DNA of 64,000 bases from Oxyruncus cristatus (GCA_013399855.1 VXAY01002116.1:724395-788394); one strand, 5' to 3'. Shown: positions 25,559-39,815, numbered from the stretch's first letter. A program made the numbers and translations. Notes: generated from the sequence alone by a model not told the origin.

Positions 25559-26580
25559 CATGCTTGACCAACCTGATGATGGTCTGAGGTGAAGCTGATG
25601 ACCTCAGTGGATGAGGGGAGAGAAGTAGATATTGTTTATCTTAACTTTAAGTATTTTGACACTGTCCCCTGTAACAACATCATGCACAAACTAATGACAT
25701 GGATGAGTAGACAATGAACAGGTTTGAAAAGCAGCTCAGCTGCTGAGCTGAAAGGGTTGTGATGAACAGCGCAAAGTCGAGCTGGGGGTCAGTCATTGAT
25801 GGTGCACCCCTGGGGCTGATGCTCAGGCCAGTACTGTGCATCATCTTCATTAATGACTGGGATGATGGGAGCAAGTGCTCCCTCAGCAAGTTTGAAGACA
25901 GCACAAAGCCGTGAGGCGCGGTCAATAGACCAGATGGGGTGTCCATTCAGAGAGACCTCCACAGGCTGGAGAAATGCACCAACAAATTCAGCAAAGGGAA
26001 GTGCTGAGGCCTGCCCCTGGAGAACAACACGCAGTGCACCAGGCTGTGTTGGGGACGGACTGGCTGGACAGAAGTGGCTCTGAAGTCCTGGTGGACACCA
26101 AGTCGAACATGAGCCAACAGTGCATCCTGGTGGCCAAGAGGCCAAGGACATCCTGGGCAGCATTCAGTAGGGTGGTGGCAGCAGTGTGAGGCTGAAGAGT
26201 TCAGCCTGGAGAAGAGAAGGCTCAGGGGGGTTTTATCAGTATGTATAAACATCTGATGGGGAGGAGTGAAGATGCTGAAGCCAGGCTCTTCTGTGTTGTT
26301 CAGTGAAAAGAAATACAGTGGGCACATAGTAAAAAAAAAAAAAAAAGGAAATTACTTTTAAATATTAAAACATTTTTATAATAATAAATGCTTTTTTACT
26401 GTAGGGTGGTGGAGTGTTAGCACAATTTGGCTGGAGACACTGTGGACTCTCAGTCTTTGAAAATGCTCCAAACCTGACTGGGCATGACCCTGAGTAACCT
26501 GCTCTAGTTTGACCCTGCGCAGAGCAGGGGATTGGACTAAATGATCTCCAGACTTGCCCTCCAGTTGCAGCTATTCTCTG
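25559..26580 (+). mobile_element. CR1 LINE, longest copy: reverse transcriptase part of ORF2 plus 3' end, decayed
   Basis: It begins in the ORF2 reverse transcriptase region ('tgcttgaccaacctgatg', 'cagtggatgaggggagagaa') and runs through the region matching 'acccctggggctgatgctca', 'cattcagagagacctccaca' and 'gagccaacagtgcatcctgg'. The reading frame is broken repeatedly. Around 26185-26200 a block is missing: the text jumps from the 'gcattcagtagggtggtggc' part straight to 'ttcagcctggagaagagaag'. An A16 run and AT-rich filler (26331-26395) interrupt the region before the conserved tail 'atgatctccagacttgccct'. Confidence 0.9.
26331..26346 (+). repeat. A16 homopolymer inside CR1
   Basis: An adenine run expanded within the CR1 copy at the place where consensus encodes an A-rich stretch before the final conserved C-terminus. 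Confidence 0.85.
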
Positions 26581-29557
26581 ATCTTGCTCATCTTCCTCAC
26601 TTCATAAAAAGTCACAACTTCAGACTGATCATATAAAGCATTCCTAAAAAAGCTCTGTATGAAATACAATTTTCTTGGTAGATTCAGGATTGTTGATGTG
26701 CTGGTATCAGACTTCTGGTTCCTGTTTGCCCACACTTAAATTTATCAAGTGGTATCATTGCAGACCACTTGATTTAAAGTGATCAATTGTACTGATTTAG
26801 CAATCATTAGAATCATTTTATTACACAAATTTGGGCACCACTTTCACTGCCACTTCTTCAACTTTTTATCCAAATTAAAATCAGGCTCTGTGGAAGTAAA
26901 ATAGCTTCCACTATGTTACTACTTTGGTTTATTAACAAGCTCCTGTTAGATCTGGATTTGAGACTGTATTCCCAGTTTAGCGATCAGACATGACCCACTG
27001 TTGTCTGTGCTTCAGTGTCTCTTGGTAGGAACCCTCTTTAAGTTGCCTTGGATCACTGGGGTTTTTTTCACCTGACTTGAGTCATCAGCACAAAAGCTGG
27101 AGTTGATTCAGCTTCCCAATTCCTTTCTGGCTCCTTAAAACCAGCTGGCCTGGTTTAATGGACACTTACATGTGCTTTGCTGACAATGTAAAAACTTGAA
27201 CCAGCTGAAACCAAACTCCTTTTCTGACGTCCTTTTTGTTCTTTTATGCTGAATATGTCGCAGTATCTTTGCCCTGATTCCAGGTGGCAGACCCAGACAA
27301 TCAATCTAAGTTTATCTATGCTCAGCAAGTTTCAACTTTAGAAACCGCTCTTTCCCTGACTCTATGGCAGCAGGAATGTATTGGTCAGAACAGCCTCTGA
27401 GCTGAGCTGACCGTGCGCTTGAGTATCACGACTCCCACACTTTCTCCCTGACTGTTTCATTATTCAGCATTGCTGTTAAGCATCTTCCTCATGAATCGTT
27501 GTGCCCGTGATTCTGATGAATTGGAAGATGCGAAATGGTGTGAAATAGGAGTGTGCTCAGGCTTCTTTTTTCCTCTCTCCAACGCGATCACTCTTACGTG
27601 TTCATGCCGCTATTTTATAGTTCCGTTTCAAATTTATCGCCTACTTTGCTCTGCATTTATTCCCTCCCACATGTAAAAATCTTTCCAATTACTCCTGTCT
27701 TTTTCTTTCCAACAGCAATGCCAATCATCCTGTCCTGTTAGCATTCCCACAGACATCTTGGAGCTCATTCTTTGATGACAAGAGTGTATTCATTTCCTAT
27801 GCCACCGTCATCTTTTATCTATCTCTCCTTCAACTGTGCTGAGCGTTGAACTGAGGCGTTAGGAAGTGACATAATCATTTGTCTTTCTTTACCTGGAAGT
27901 CTTGCTGCTGAACCCTGGGATTGCAGTGGCTTTTTTCTAAATGCTGGTTTGGGAAACAACAGTTTACCTGTGTTGTTGGTCTTGGCCAACTTGTGGTCCC
28001 AGTCTTGATCTTCCTGTGCTTGGAAGACTTTAAGCCATTGGAGGTTTCGTGAGTGCTGATCTGTTCAATGGGTTATCGTGGGTTGTGTGTGGGTTGTCAT
28101 TAGTATGCCAGATAAAATTACTCCTAATAATGAATTTCAGTGGAAGCATATTAATATCCTTCCCCCGGTGTGCTACTTCCACTGCTGGCACTGCAGGAAT
28201 CTTCTCTTGTGCACTGAGCAGTTCCTACACCAATCCTGCCTTCTCTGCATTAAGGTATTTGCTCTGTGAAATGATTCACTATGTATGATCCCCCCATTTA
28301 TTCATCTCAAGTAAACCATATTAGACAAAATCTGTTAAAGATTCTCTTCAAGAAGAGACCAACTTTAAATTTTGCTGCCTTTTTTTTTTAGCATTCGAGT
28401 GTATGGGTTGCAATGATCTCTTTCCAAACCCCTTCCTAACATCTCATGAATTTGTGCAGGCTTATGCTTGCCTACTGCTCTTCTACCTTTATTGAAGAAA
28501 ACTGTGTTTCTTCTTGTCCAGTCATGAGGTTTTATGACTTCGTGACACAACCCCAGAACGATGAAATTTGAGGTTGTTCAACCCCCTGCCTTTGATCTGA
28601 GGTGAAAGTTTCAGATATTTTTATATTAGAAATTATAAACAATGCACTAAAACAAGAAAGCACTCAAATAATGAGATCTCAAAAGGAATGTAAGAGACAA
28701 GTTGAAATGGTTAGAAAATTATTCTGCAAAACAAGGATGTAGAGGGTAAACAAGTGGCCCTTTTTCCAATGTATCCATTTTCTGTGGCTTCCAAGATTGC
28801 AGCAGATTCTGTACACTGATAAATGGAGGTCTGAGATAGTGGAAAGAAAAGAGCTTGGGTTTGGTTCTCTGTTATCTGCTGTTTTGAAGACTGAAATCTC
28901 TGTCTGAGATCAGTTTGTTCTTTCTCCGAATTTAAAACTCCACAGACTTCAGGTAATCTTTATTTATGTAAACTCTTCTGGAGTGTTCTGTTAGTTAACA
29001 AATTCGTGTTGAAAATACCAGCACTCCTGAGTTCCCATTCACCAAAGGAAGCAACACTTCAATTCCAGACAAAGCAAATTCTGTACAACTGAATTCTCCA
29101 TCAGAATTGCATATAAAAAAAATGGTGGTCAGAGAGTTATTACATATTAAAAAAATTAATCTGTTGGTTGCAGCATGCGACTACCCTATGGATTATGAAA
29201 TCACTGAGGTTACTGATTTATAAACAATGGAAAAGATATCTCTGGATTCTCTTTCTGCCTTTTTAAATTTTACTTTAAAAGTATTATTTGTATTTATTTT
29301 CATAAGCTGAAGAGTTTATTTAGCAAATTGAAATGCATCAGTTATTGTAACTGGGGAATGGTTCAAGGGATTAGAGGACAAGTCAAAAGAGATGGACCAT
29401 CAAAATTTAAATACTTTTTCCAGATCTTAAATTGGCATTTAAAAAAAACCTCTCAATGCTTTGAAGATTCTCTGTGAAATGATTTTGTACTTGGTAACTA
29501 CTCTGTCTTTAGGAAAAGCTTTTGTTTTCTGTGTGCTTTCGAAATACCATGAAATCT
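26581..29557. other. intronic sequence, no gene seen
   Basis: Pyrimidine-rich around 27420-27860, leaving short + frames open (27470-27741) without family resemblance. T10 lies at 28380-28389. No repeat family is recognised. Confidence 0.5.
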
Positions 29558-29690
29558 TTCCCCCATCCCTGGAAATATTCAAGGCCAGGTTGGATGAGAC
29601 TTTGAGCAACCTGATCTATTTGAAGATGTCCCTGCTTGTTGCAGGGGGGTTGGACTACATGACCTTTAAAGGTCCCTTCTGTGACTCTGT
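29558..29690 (+). mobile_element. CR1 LINE 3' terminal fragment
   Basis: A short copy: 'ccccatccctggaaatattc', 'aaggccaggttggatgagac', 'gggggttggactacatgacc', 'aaaggtcccttctgtgactc'. The enclosing 150-codon frame 29461-29913 is open by chance through this insertion. Confidence 0.92.
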
Positions 29691-32600
29691 ATATTTAGTG
29701 ACTTTTGAACACGTGTTTTGCAGTTTTGTAGCTAACTCCACAAATAAGATGTTAATACAGAAACCTGCAATCCACCTTTTCTTTATAGGAGCAAGGCAGC
29801 AGGTTGGGACTGTCTTTATGGATGCCAGAATATGTGCCTTTACGAATGAATGTCTTTTAGTCCCTGTTGGTTTAAACTGCTGCCAAAGTGGACTCAGTTT
29901 AACCTCAGTTTAATCCCGTGTGCCTGTACCATGTCCCTGGTCCATGACCGTGGTGCTTCCTTGGCTCATAGCCTTGGCAGTCTGATGAAGTGTCTTTCTG
30001 TGCTTAGCAAGGTGCTCTCTTAATCTTTTAGGTGCAAATTTTTTCTCTCATGTCCATCACTACAGTGAATGTGATGCCCTAAAGACTTCAGTGGCCTTCT
30101 CTTAGGACAGTCTAACATGGGGCAAACTGCCCTGAAACAATCTGTGTCTCGACACAGGAATTGTTTCATTGGAGAATTGGTTCTTTTTAAAATCTGCTCT
30201 CTGTATGTGGGCTGGTACATGTCCCTTCAGAAATTTGTCTGTGTTCACTGGTGTACGTAAACCACTTTGTAAATAGCAATTAGACATTGCAAGAATATTT
30301 GAAGGTGCTGCAAGCACGTAGACAGAACAGGAAAGATTTAACTCTTTCAGTTGCTCTGTTCAAAAGGTAAGAAATTATTTTTTGTTCAAGTTCTAATTTA
30401 GTTATCTTCAAGGAATGTCTCTTGGCTCATTACTGTGCTCGATTACTTCCTTGTGTCCTAGAAACACACACACACTTAGATTCATTCCCACTCTAAATGA
30501 CAGTATTAGCTGCAGACTGTATCCTGTCCATGAGAAGTGGTTGCTATCATTTGATGTCATCCAATGTTAGAACACTCTTTATTAGTCTTTTGAGTGCTAA
30601 TTTAAGCAACTGTGACATTCCCCTGTTTCACACATTTTGGAGCATGGATTTCTCCTTGTTCAAGTTGATGGAACCAGTGCCATATAATAAAATAAAGCAG
30701 TTTCAAGTGATCCTTCGAGAGCAGGTGGTACACCCAAGGTACCTTTTGCTTTGTGTTGTAATATTTGAGCCTAAATTTATCTCTGTGGCCTGGGAAAATT
30801 GTAAGGTAATTGGTGATATCTTGAGTGAAGTGAAGTAGGATTTTGCTTGTGCATCTTTAGTTGAAGGAAGATAATGAAGTTTTGACTGTAAAAACGCATT
30901 ACTAAAATGTATAGATGCTATTTTAGAAATTCATATTAAATTACAAATTAATGGTTGTATCCCTCTGTCTTTTCAACAGTGAGGAAAACCACCCTTCTGC
31001 AGTAAACCCTTCTTGCTTTATGTTGCAAGGGAAAAGATTTCTTTACAGAGTAAAGTGTTGAAACAAATAATGACCTCCAAAGTAATATCATCTCAAGCTT
31101 GTATTTTATGGAAAACATTGATATGGAGCACCTTGCATCGAAGGGCAGAGGATGGAGAGGAGTGGGAGGTTTTTAGTAAGACATTTTTTTCCCCTTAACT
31201 GGGACACTGTGCTTTGTATGAAAGGTGAGGCTGCTGGATTCACTCTTAATGGCTTAAATTTTTTGAGTGCTTCAGTGCTGGCATTCTCCATTAGTAGCTT
31301 ATTTGCATGGTTCTAATTTAGGTGACTAAAGAGACAATTAAGTGGTCTATAGCTGTGCAATAAACTTTAATTACAGCTGTATTCATAACCATTCTATGAA
31401 TTGATTCACATAACTAGGATAGAATATTACCTTGAAATCATGGTAACAGATGTCAAAAATAATCAGAAAATTTAAGTTAAGTCATCAATAAATATTCTCA
31501 GATAATTTTATGAGCTTACTTGTGAAGAAATATAAACATAACTAAATAGGCATTGCTTGATGATGAGGTGAAGTAAGCTGTGATAAGGCTGTGAGCATAA
31601 TTCAGAATGAAATTACTGGGACACAAGTGGTGAAGATGAGAAATGTAGAACTGAGTAGCAGGTAGAGTCCTATTGCCCTAACAGATAATTTTAACTGCAG
31701 TTTTTGTTAAAGACACTTCTCATTTGGATGTTTAAATCTAGCTTGGACAAAACTACAGATGGACTGAACTGTGGGAACAGCTCCACATGAGTTTAATAGG
31801 CCTCTGGATGTCTGGACATGCAGAAATCAAAGGCAGTCATTGTGAGATTTAAGGTACAACTTTGTGGAATTTTTATTAGCATTTTCTGAGATCTAGTAAT
31901 CTAACTTGGCCAGAATATCAAGTGCAGACAAGACTTCCCATGGATCTGGATGACTCACTTCAGAAATACTATTTTTTTTTTTTTTTCCCTGAAGACTATC
32001 AAAATTAGAATGAGTTGGAATTCTTGTATAGAAATGCTCTTCTACTGGAAAAGGTCTTGGTTTGGGGAATAGCATGCATTTTGGTTCATTGTTCACAGCT
32101 CCATGTTTCAGAAGAAAGCTGATTGTTTAAATATAGATCAGTTGCTTTGAAATAAGATCAATTTTCTGTCACTCCCTTGTATTTTAATGTATCTGCTATT
32201 TAATTACTGTCAATTTAATATTGACAATACATTTACTGGAGAGTGAACCAACATATGGAATGACTAAATGGTTTAGAACTGTATTAAAACTCACCTTCCG
32301 AGACCACGCTAGGGATACTTCAGGCATGAGTTGCCTGTATGGGAACTAGCTCTGCTTTAATTTTTTTTCTTCTTTTATTTTTGTTAATGTCTCTTTAGAG
32401 TTGTATGACTTCATAAAAAATATGGAAATATTAAGTAAACTGAGAATGCAAAATATAGGAATGGACTTAGTTCTTGTCCTTTGCTGGTACGGATCAACTT
32501 AAGACAATTTCTCAAGTTCTAGCTGGGAAAATAAATCTGGGTTTTAGGGAGAGGAAAAGGAGAAACTGAATTTGATCTCTTGTATCTTCACAAGGTACAA

Positions 32601-34123
32601 GCTCTTAAAGGGCCCATCATGGTCTTTTCTTCTGTTTGTGAAATCAGTCTTGAGAGAGGAAATAAGATAAATCCACTTTCTAAATACATTACAAGTTCAC
32701 TAGTATCTTATAATTAATCAGATTTCTTTTGTTTCTTTTCTGATCATGCTCTAGGGGAAAGAAAAAACTTCCTTAGCAGATTTTTCATTTTACTTCAGAG
32801 CCCCTGGAGAAACTTTCTATCTGACATCTGGTCCCATATTATCCAGTTTCCACCTGTCCTTTGAACGTAAATAAAAAAAATAGTAGCAGAGAACTTATCA
32901 AAATGTAAGCCAGCGTCATCTGTCTGTCATGAAAACAAGAATTAATATTTGTACATGGCAAATGTTAAGTATCAACACTTACTTTGTCTGCCATTGGATC
33001 AGGGGATTAGCAGAAGAGACTGTCTGGTTTAAAGTGTTGCAGCGAAATAAATACACACCCTATAGCATCAGGATGAAACAGCAATTATGTAAGAAATCTG
33101 TTATTCATTGCTTCATTATTTGCTGTCTGACTGCATGCTGTTTGACAGTGGACTTTTTTCTTTCTTTTTTTTTTTTTTTCCCCCCTTTCTTAAAGACTGC
33201 TTTTGCTGGCTTGGCAGTAAACGCTGCCTTCTCTCAGCACAGCCATTAAATCTCTCACCTGCGTGTCCTGTGCAGAGCTGCAGTTGAGAGATAAGGTTGG
33301 TCTCTCTCAGCAGTGAGCATTGGTATTCCAGGCTCTCCTTTCAAGGGCATTTTGCTGTGATGAGGTGTCTGAAATGACAAGGAAAACATACAGGCACATT
33401 AAATACCTTTGCTGGTCTGAGACAAGTAAGGGTAAATGGAAATGATTTAAAAATACATTTTGAAACTGTTAACAGAGTTCGTGGGTAACTGCAAATCACA
33501 GTTTTAGACAGGAGTATTACAGACCTATTCCAGCTGGCATCATCCATTAAATTACAACTAGGAATGGAGGGTACTTGTCCTACCCAGCTTATACTGGTAT
33601 TTTAAATCCAAATAAAACACAAAGGCTCTGAGCCCTTCTGAATGTGTGTTCCTGCATGTTCTTCATCTAAGGTCACAAAGGTAGTTAGTGAAGGATTGAA
33701 TCCATTACTTCAGTGTCTTGTTCCTGTGCCAGCCCCTGAGCACCTCCATCTTCCCATGGGAACTGAGAAGGTGCCTGAGATTCTGGAGTTTCCTGCAGAG
33801 CTCAGAGCACTGGCCTGGCATCCTGTGTGTGCGTGAGTCTCTTACAGAATCCATCTATGACCTGGGTTTAATTCTGTTTTCAAGTGCTGCAGGAGTAAAC
33901 ATATGTAAGTGCTTCACCTCTTTTTAGTCTTTGGTCATTATCAGTTTCACTAAATCAAAGATAGCAGAAAAATCTATCGATTAGAAATTTGCCTGGGAAA
34001 ATCTGTTTTGCACTTGCTTATTAACATTGTCACGTGTTTACTGGCAGGTGTCACCAATCCTGTCTAGCTGTTGAAGAAACTGAGGCACAATGGTAACTTC
34101 ATATGTAGGGTACAGCTCAGGAT

Positions 34124-34146
34124 CAATTAAATTAAATTAAATTTAA
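34124..34146 (+). repeat. short ATTAA pentanucleotide repeat
   Basis: About four units of (attaa) in the stretch aattaaattaaattaaattt. A minor microsatellite. Confidence 0.8.
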
Positions 34147-37100
34147 GTGCCAGTTTATACACATATCCATATGCACTGCATGCTTCTGTTGTAGTTGCTG
34201 GAAATCTTGTTGGCATTTGGAGGTTAGAGAGCAATTCAGCCCTTCCTAAACTGCACAGCAAGTGCCTGGTCAGCAAAATGCCACTCTGAGAGTCCATAGA
34301 ACGTAGTGAACAAAGAGTGTATTGAACAGTTGCCCAAATACTAAGTGCTAATTTAAAAATCTTGAGGAACCTCCTGGGGCCCTCTGGCTGGTGGTTCAGA
34401 AGGCGAGGGTCTTCCAGAAGTCCTTGATCACGTTTGTCAAGCCCATGCATGTGGCTTGGTTTCCCTATAGCATCTCCCATCGCACTAGATATCCATGCAG
34501 GAGCAATGGAATTAATTCCCAGTTCTGTTGCTCATACTGTCAGTGTATATACCAGGATGTTTAGTTCTCTTAATTTAAAACTGAAACCTGTGCAATTTAT
34601 CAGTGATGCTGTGCAGATAGTCTGCAAATAAATTTAGCTTACGCTGCAGGGTTATGATCCTCCTCTATTATCAGGGATTCGTGTGTGTGTTGTGTATTCT
34701 GTAGGTGGCCCTCAGTTCACCGAATGAATCAAGGGCATCCTGACTTCTGAACTGCAGCAGTTCATTTGACGAGAGAGAGGGTTTTGTAGTCTGGAACCGT
34801 AACAGTTCTTTTTTTGTGTGTGGATCTGGCACAGATTTGTAACCATTTTGAGTAGACAGAAGACACACGTATGGATTTCCACCCCCTCGCACCTCCCCAC
34901 GTATACTTGGAAGCAAAGGACCACGAATGATACAGTTAAAATAATTGAGCAATTCTGACTCACAGTTGAAAACTTGCATGTAGCTAAATGAGACAGCAAA
35001 GTGATGTTGGCTGCATGACAAAGTTGTTTATGCAGTCCCTGAAGTATTCTCACTTCATACGCAGGTCTTTGATTTGCTTGATATTCTCTTTATTGAAGAA
35101 GGAGAAATCCTTCATAACGTTAATGATTTGTTTTGTTTTCTTGGACCCTCAGATTCTGAGATCTGTAAGTGTGACTAACAGAAATTGTTGCCCACAGAAA
35201 AGCAAAGTATCACTTACAATACAGAAAAGTTACTTATCCAAAAATCAAGGCCAGCCAAGGCATTTTCCAAGCTCTAAAGTCTCTGCATGCATGAGGAACT
35301 TATTGATTCTAGGATTATTCTAAATTTAATTAAACTTCTGCTTTCTTTTCTAGTCTGGGAAAAATTCTGTATCTTTAAAAGTCTTCAAACCATAGGAATG
35401 ATTATTTGTTATGAGAAGGGGGGAATTAGAGCCCTTTTTTTCCCCACAATTGATGCCAATTTGGGATTTGTAGAAACTTTAGTTTGGGGATCAAACTCAT
35501 CTTGGAAAAATCAGTGGTTTTGTAGCTGTTGGCTAGTTCATTGTTCCTTATTTACTGCAAATGCCAGTTAAATTTGCTGTCTGAAAGATATATTCCCAAA
35601 CAGTTTGATGGTCATTCTGTTTGGGAATTAAGAGTGGGAATATTTTTTCCAGGTAGCAGTGAATTCATCTAGCATGGAGATGCTGGCTCATAGCATCAGG
35701 TAACGTATTTTACCTCCTTTGCTTTCACATCTCCCTTCACTTTGGATGCATCTCTCTGAATTGTGTCCTGCAAGTGCCAACCTTTCAACCTTTAATATGT
35801 ACAGAGTGTAACTTGCACCATAGATAGAGATGAGCAAAAGTCCTGTCCTCAGATCCCAGTTCTTGGCCCAGATTCCCCTGCTCTGCTGTGTTGCTGGTGT
35901 GTTCCTCTGGCTGGATTTATCTGGTACTTCCATCCTTTTGGGGGTAATCTACTGTAGCAAGAGCCAATGCTCACTGTCATAAGAAAAAAAAATTATGCTT
36001 GTTCATTTTCTTTCTATGGCCAAGCTGAACCCTACCCAGTCTTCAGCATTCCAGTTTCTTTTAAGTCTTTGTGAGACACCTCTTTGAAGGAGTTAACTTT
36101 GCTCCTGAAGAATGTGTCTGGTTGGCCTTTCTTATCTTCTGCTGCAGACAGAGACACTGGAAGAACTGTCATTTTTTTCTGGGCTTTTTTCCCTGGTCTT
36201 TTTTTTCAGGCCTGTCTCTTATGTCACTAAATTTTTATATGGTTTTAAAAGTATTTGTAATTCCATTAAAATGATTTTTAATTGTAAATTATATTTGTAA
36301 ATTTTGTAGCTTATTTGTAAATTTGTACATTGTACTTGTAAAAATAAGTTCCTGGCAACAGGTAGGAGCACAGTTTAAATACTGTTGACTTGTGTAGCAG
36401 GCTGAATGAGATCAATAAAGATGCACATCATTAAAAACATTTGAAACAGCCATAATGTGAATCTATTTGCAGTGTTCCATTCAGGCCTCGCAGGGCCATT
36501 GATGTGGGATTACTTTTTATTTCTCTGGATTTGTACATTCACTTAATGTGGTTTGCACCTGCAAGCAGAGCTGCTACAGAAATAACCCCTCTAGTACTGG
36601 TAATAATGAGCACAAGCTTCATCCAGTGAGCAAAAAAATCATGCTTGCTTCTTAATTTAGCTGCTGGTTTTGGTTGCAATGTGGCTGAGGTTACTGTGAG
36701 GTCCAGAGCCAGTGAAGTTTCCCTAAGGCTAAATCAGTAGTAGTTTGCTTGCAAAATGAAGGTTGGGGTTTTGCAAAAGTTGTTTTGATGACTTGACAGT
36801 TGAGCCTGAAAAGGCTTAAATCCGTGGTTCTACTTATATGTATTGAGCTGAGACACAGCCATAAGTACAGCAGAAAAAACAGCTCCAGGTTGTGGACTAG
36901 GACTGTGTCATCTCAGGCTCTGTACAAATCCAGAACACAAGATTGTCCCTGTCTGGAACAACATGGCTTATTTCCCTTCTGACTGGGGAAGCTTTTTGTC
37001 TTTTTAAAGGCTGATCCAAGTATAACATATGATCATCAAGCGTTAATCATCACTCTGGTGATGCTGTGGGGTTACCTTGGGGCTTGTGAAGGAACAATAC

Positions 37101-38382
37101 CACCTGGAATATTACTGTTGAGTTCTAGAACCTGTCTGATGCCTACACCTGTAACTGTGAAAACTTGGTATTTCCATGCTCAGCTTAGTTGTCCAAGTGG
37201 GTCTCACTTGCTCCTAAATTCACCTCCCCCAAAATATTCACACATAGTGAGCAGTGCCCATTTAATTCCCTGCACAATTGTTACTATGCACAAAACCAGA
37301 AATGAATTGTGAAGCTTCTGAGTGACTGTTCAAAACTCTCTACTTTCTCTCCATTCTCAGAATTAGTGATTGTGGTCTTAAACCCACGGTACAATTGGTA
37401 GGGGATGGCAGTGAAGTTGCATCCTTTTGGATGCACTCACATTTGCATTCTAGTTCAAGTTGTGCTCCTTGGAAATGGTTGTTCCACCTCTGGTGCTTTG
37501 GCTCATGTCACAGAGCACTCTGCATGTTGTTCCTTCAGATGAACCTACACCAAAGGCTGCCTCCAGGGCTGCTTCTACTGTGCTGCTGCTGGCTTCCAGT
37601 CCACAGGGCTCACGAGAGCCAGCCCGAAAGAATCCCTCTTGACACAGATGTAGTGTTGATGTCAGGTCCTCAGCACCAGCTGTTTTACTTGGGGAAAAAA
37701 ATCTGCTCGTGCTGGTCAGTATTTATTAGTTGCATATATTGCCTAGTCTTTAGCTTTCAGCTGAAGCTTTTTTGGCGTATACATGATCTATAAATCCTCT
37801 GGCTTAGCACCTGCCAACAAGAGAATGGCTTTCCTTGGACTCATGTTAGTGCAAAAGTTGTGATTAGTAGCAGTTTGTGATCTGCAGAACCTACTCAACG
37901 AGTATCAGCAATATGCTGAAGTGTATGTGTGTCTATATCAATTTCTGTTTATTCAGGCTGGTACATTAAAATATGCATGAAATATGGCTTCATTTTTTTC
38001 TTGGGAGTTTAGGGAACTGAATTTGGCCAGACCAGAGCCAGAGTTAAGAATTTTTTTAAAAGAAATTGGCATGCTTTTTCTTTAAATTTGGTTGAAAAAC
38101 AGGTCTCCTGAGCTGTAGAAATAAGTCAATATTAATAAATTTTTAATTTTCCAATAATATTTTTTATTAACATTACGTGAGGCTAAAAGCAGTTGTATAA
38201 TGCCCTGAAAAAAATTTCACACAGGACCATGTCTTGATTTCAAATGAGAAGTGAGCAGTAACAAATAGAATATGACATATATTGAAAGATGTAAGTTGAA
38301 GTACTCAAAAGCTTTGTAGAGTTCTTCTGTTAGGTAATCTTTGTTTTTGAGAAGAAAAAACATCTAGGTTGTCTTTGTAAAG

Positions 38383-38408
38383 AGCTCACTAAAATACCCT
38401 AGTGAGCT
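38383..38408. repeat. perfect inverted repeat, 9-bp arms, 8-nt loop
   Basis: agctcacta at 38383-38391 pairs with tagtgagct at 38400-38408. Confidence 0.8.
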
Positions 38409-39815
38409 AGAGTGGTTTTTAAGGGATAAAATTAGGTTATGCTTTGGAATAGGCAAGAAGAAGCAAAAAATGAAAGTAATTGTGATCTCAGTAAGGTTTC
38501 CTTGCTCTTAAGGAGTGGAAAAATTGTGATGATTCCCTTTTGAAAGGAGATGAATAGTAGAAGTACAGGAATAATCATGAAGTGGAACAGGTCAGTTAGC
38601 ACGTCGAGTACCAGTTTTGTAAAAAGATTAAGGCTATTGAAATTTAGAGGTGACAGTTTAAAAGTGAAAAAAAGAAAAATACTATCATGGAACTATCCAG
38701 TGTAGCTCTATATTGTAAGATGTTTTTTTTCATCAATGTGGAACCACCCTCAGTCTGGATATCGCTTTCCTTTTGGATGCCTTTATAGGCCTTAGTGACC
38801 AGAATTGTCTAATTCTTGATCTTTTCCTTTTTCAAATGTTTGTTATGTTTTTCTCCTGTTGTTCTATTACTGCCAAAACTTTCAGCAGGCTCAGATGCAT
38901 ATGACTCATCTCTGCTTTCAGTGTTTCCTTCCAGCTCTTTGATAACTGCTTACTACAGTCTCAGTTTTCTGGTGCTGTGATTTTTCCATTGCTGTCTGCA
39001 TAGACCTTCACTCAGGCATCTATGGCTTTTTCCTCTGTTATCACATTTGTATTTTATTTGAATATATGAATACAGGTTCCTCTAAACATGCATACAAATG
39101 TTAACTTCATATTCTTTCTAAAAGGTGGTTTCCTACCGCTTATGAAAAATCTTGGCAGTGATTTAGTAACCAGTGTACAAAGCAATTAATAATAATAAAC
39201 AATATTGATTCATTTACTGCCTTGTGAGGCCATTTCTGTTGGTCAGTATAGTCTGGGTTTGTGAAATCTTCAGCGCTGGGATATGTTTCTGACCCGGTTC
39301 TGGATCTTAGTTTGTGATTGCTGCTGAGGAGATTGCTATAGATGTAAGTTAAAAAGTGGGAAAATGATTTAATAGAACTTAGAAAGTAATGTTCTGATAA
39401 GAGATCTTAGCTTTTCTGTATCAACATCTAACCTCACTGCCTGCTGGCAGGGATAAAGAGTATGTAACTGGTCAGAGGATGGCCTGTCATCAGCTAATCT
39501 GGAATTCCCAGCACTTAACAAATTTACAGTCCTGGCAAAAGAGTAAGGCAAGAAGCTGGGTTGGCTGGAGGCTCATTTGGAGCCGCGTCTGCTTTTAGAT
39601 CTCTGAATGCACAGTTTTGGTGTGTCATGGTGCAAACAACTTCATGTATTTTCCCTGTGTGCCTTCATTTTGAATTTCATCAAGGATATGGCAGTTTGCA
39701 ACCTGAACTGACTGTGGCTCAACTTACGTGACTGAGGGAGTTTCAGACAACCTGGTTCAAATGTCAGTAGCAAACTATGTGGAGCATCACAGAACGGGGT
39801 ACAAGCTGCAACACC

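Larger units (their letters stand above)
29691..39815. other. intronic sequence, no gene seen
   Basis: Ten kilobases with no recognised interspersed repeat or exon. It holds T15 at 31972-31986 and 33165-33179, the latter running into C-rich sequence. An ATTAA pentamer run lies at 34124-34146. TTGTAAAT-like near-repeats occupy 36280-36345, and a 9-bp-arm inverted repeat lies at 38383-38408. Open frames at 30497-30838, 34671-35053 (minus, two frames) and 37395-37793 have no family resemblance. Confidence 0.5.

Noticed and set aside
25789..26327. Overlapping minus-strand frames of 124 and 126 codons
   Set aside because: They are antisense to the CR1 ORF2 copy on the plus strand. They stay open only because that sequence is GC-rich.
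29461..29913. Plus-strand frame of 150 codons
   Set aside because: Its middle is a CR1 3' end (29558-29690) and the flanks are intron sequence. It is a chance frame through a retroelement.
34671..35053. Two overlapping minus-strand frames of 116 and 113 codons
   Set aside because: They cover the same bases in different frames, so at most one could be real. Neither shows a domain, membrane span or splice-site support.
37395..37793. Plus-strand frame of 132 codons rich in Leu and Cys
   Set aside because: Hydrophobic and Cys-rich by composition (ctg/tgc-rich DNA), with overlapping frames. No known family fits.
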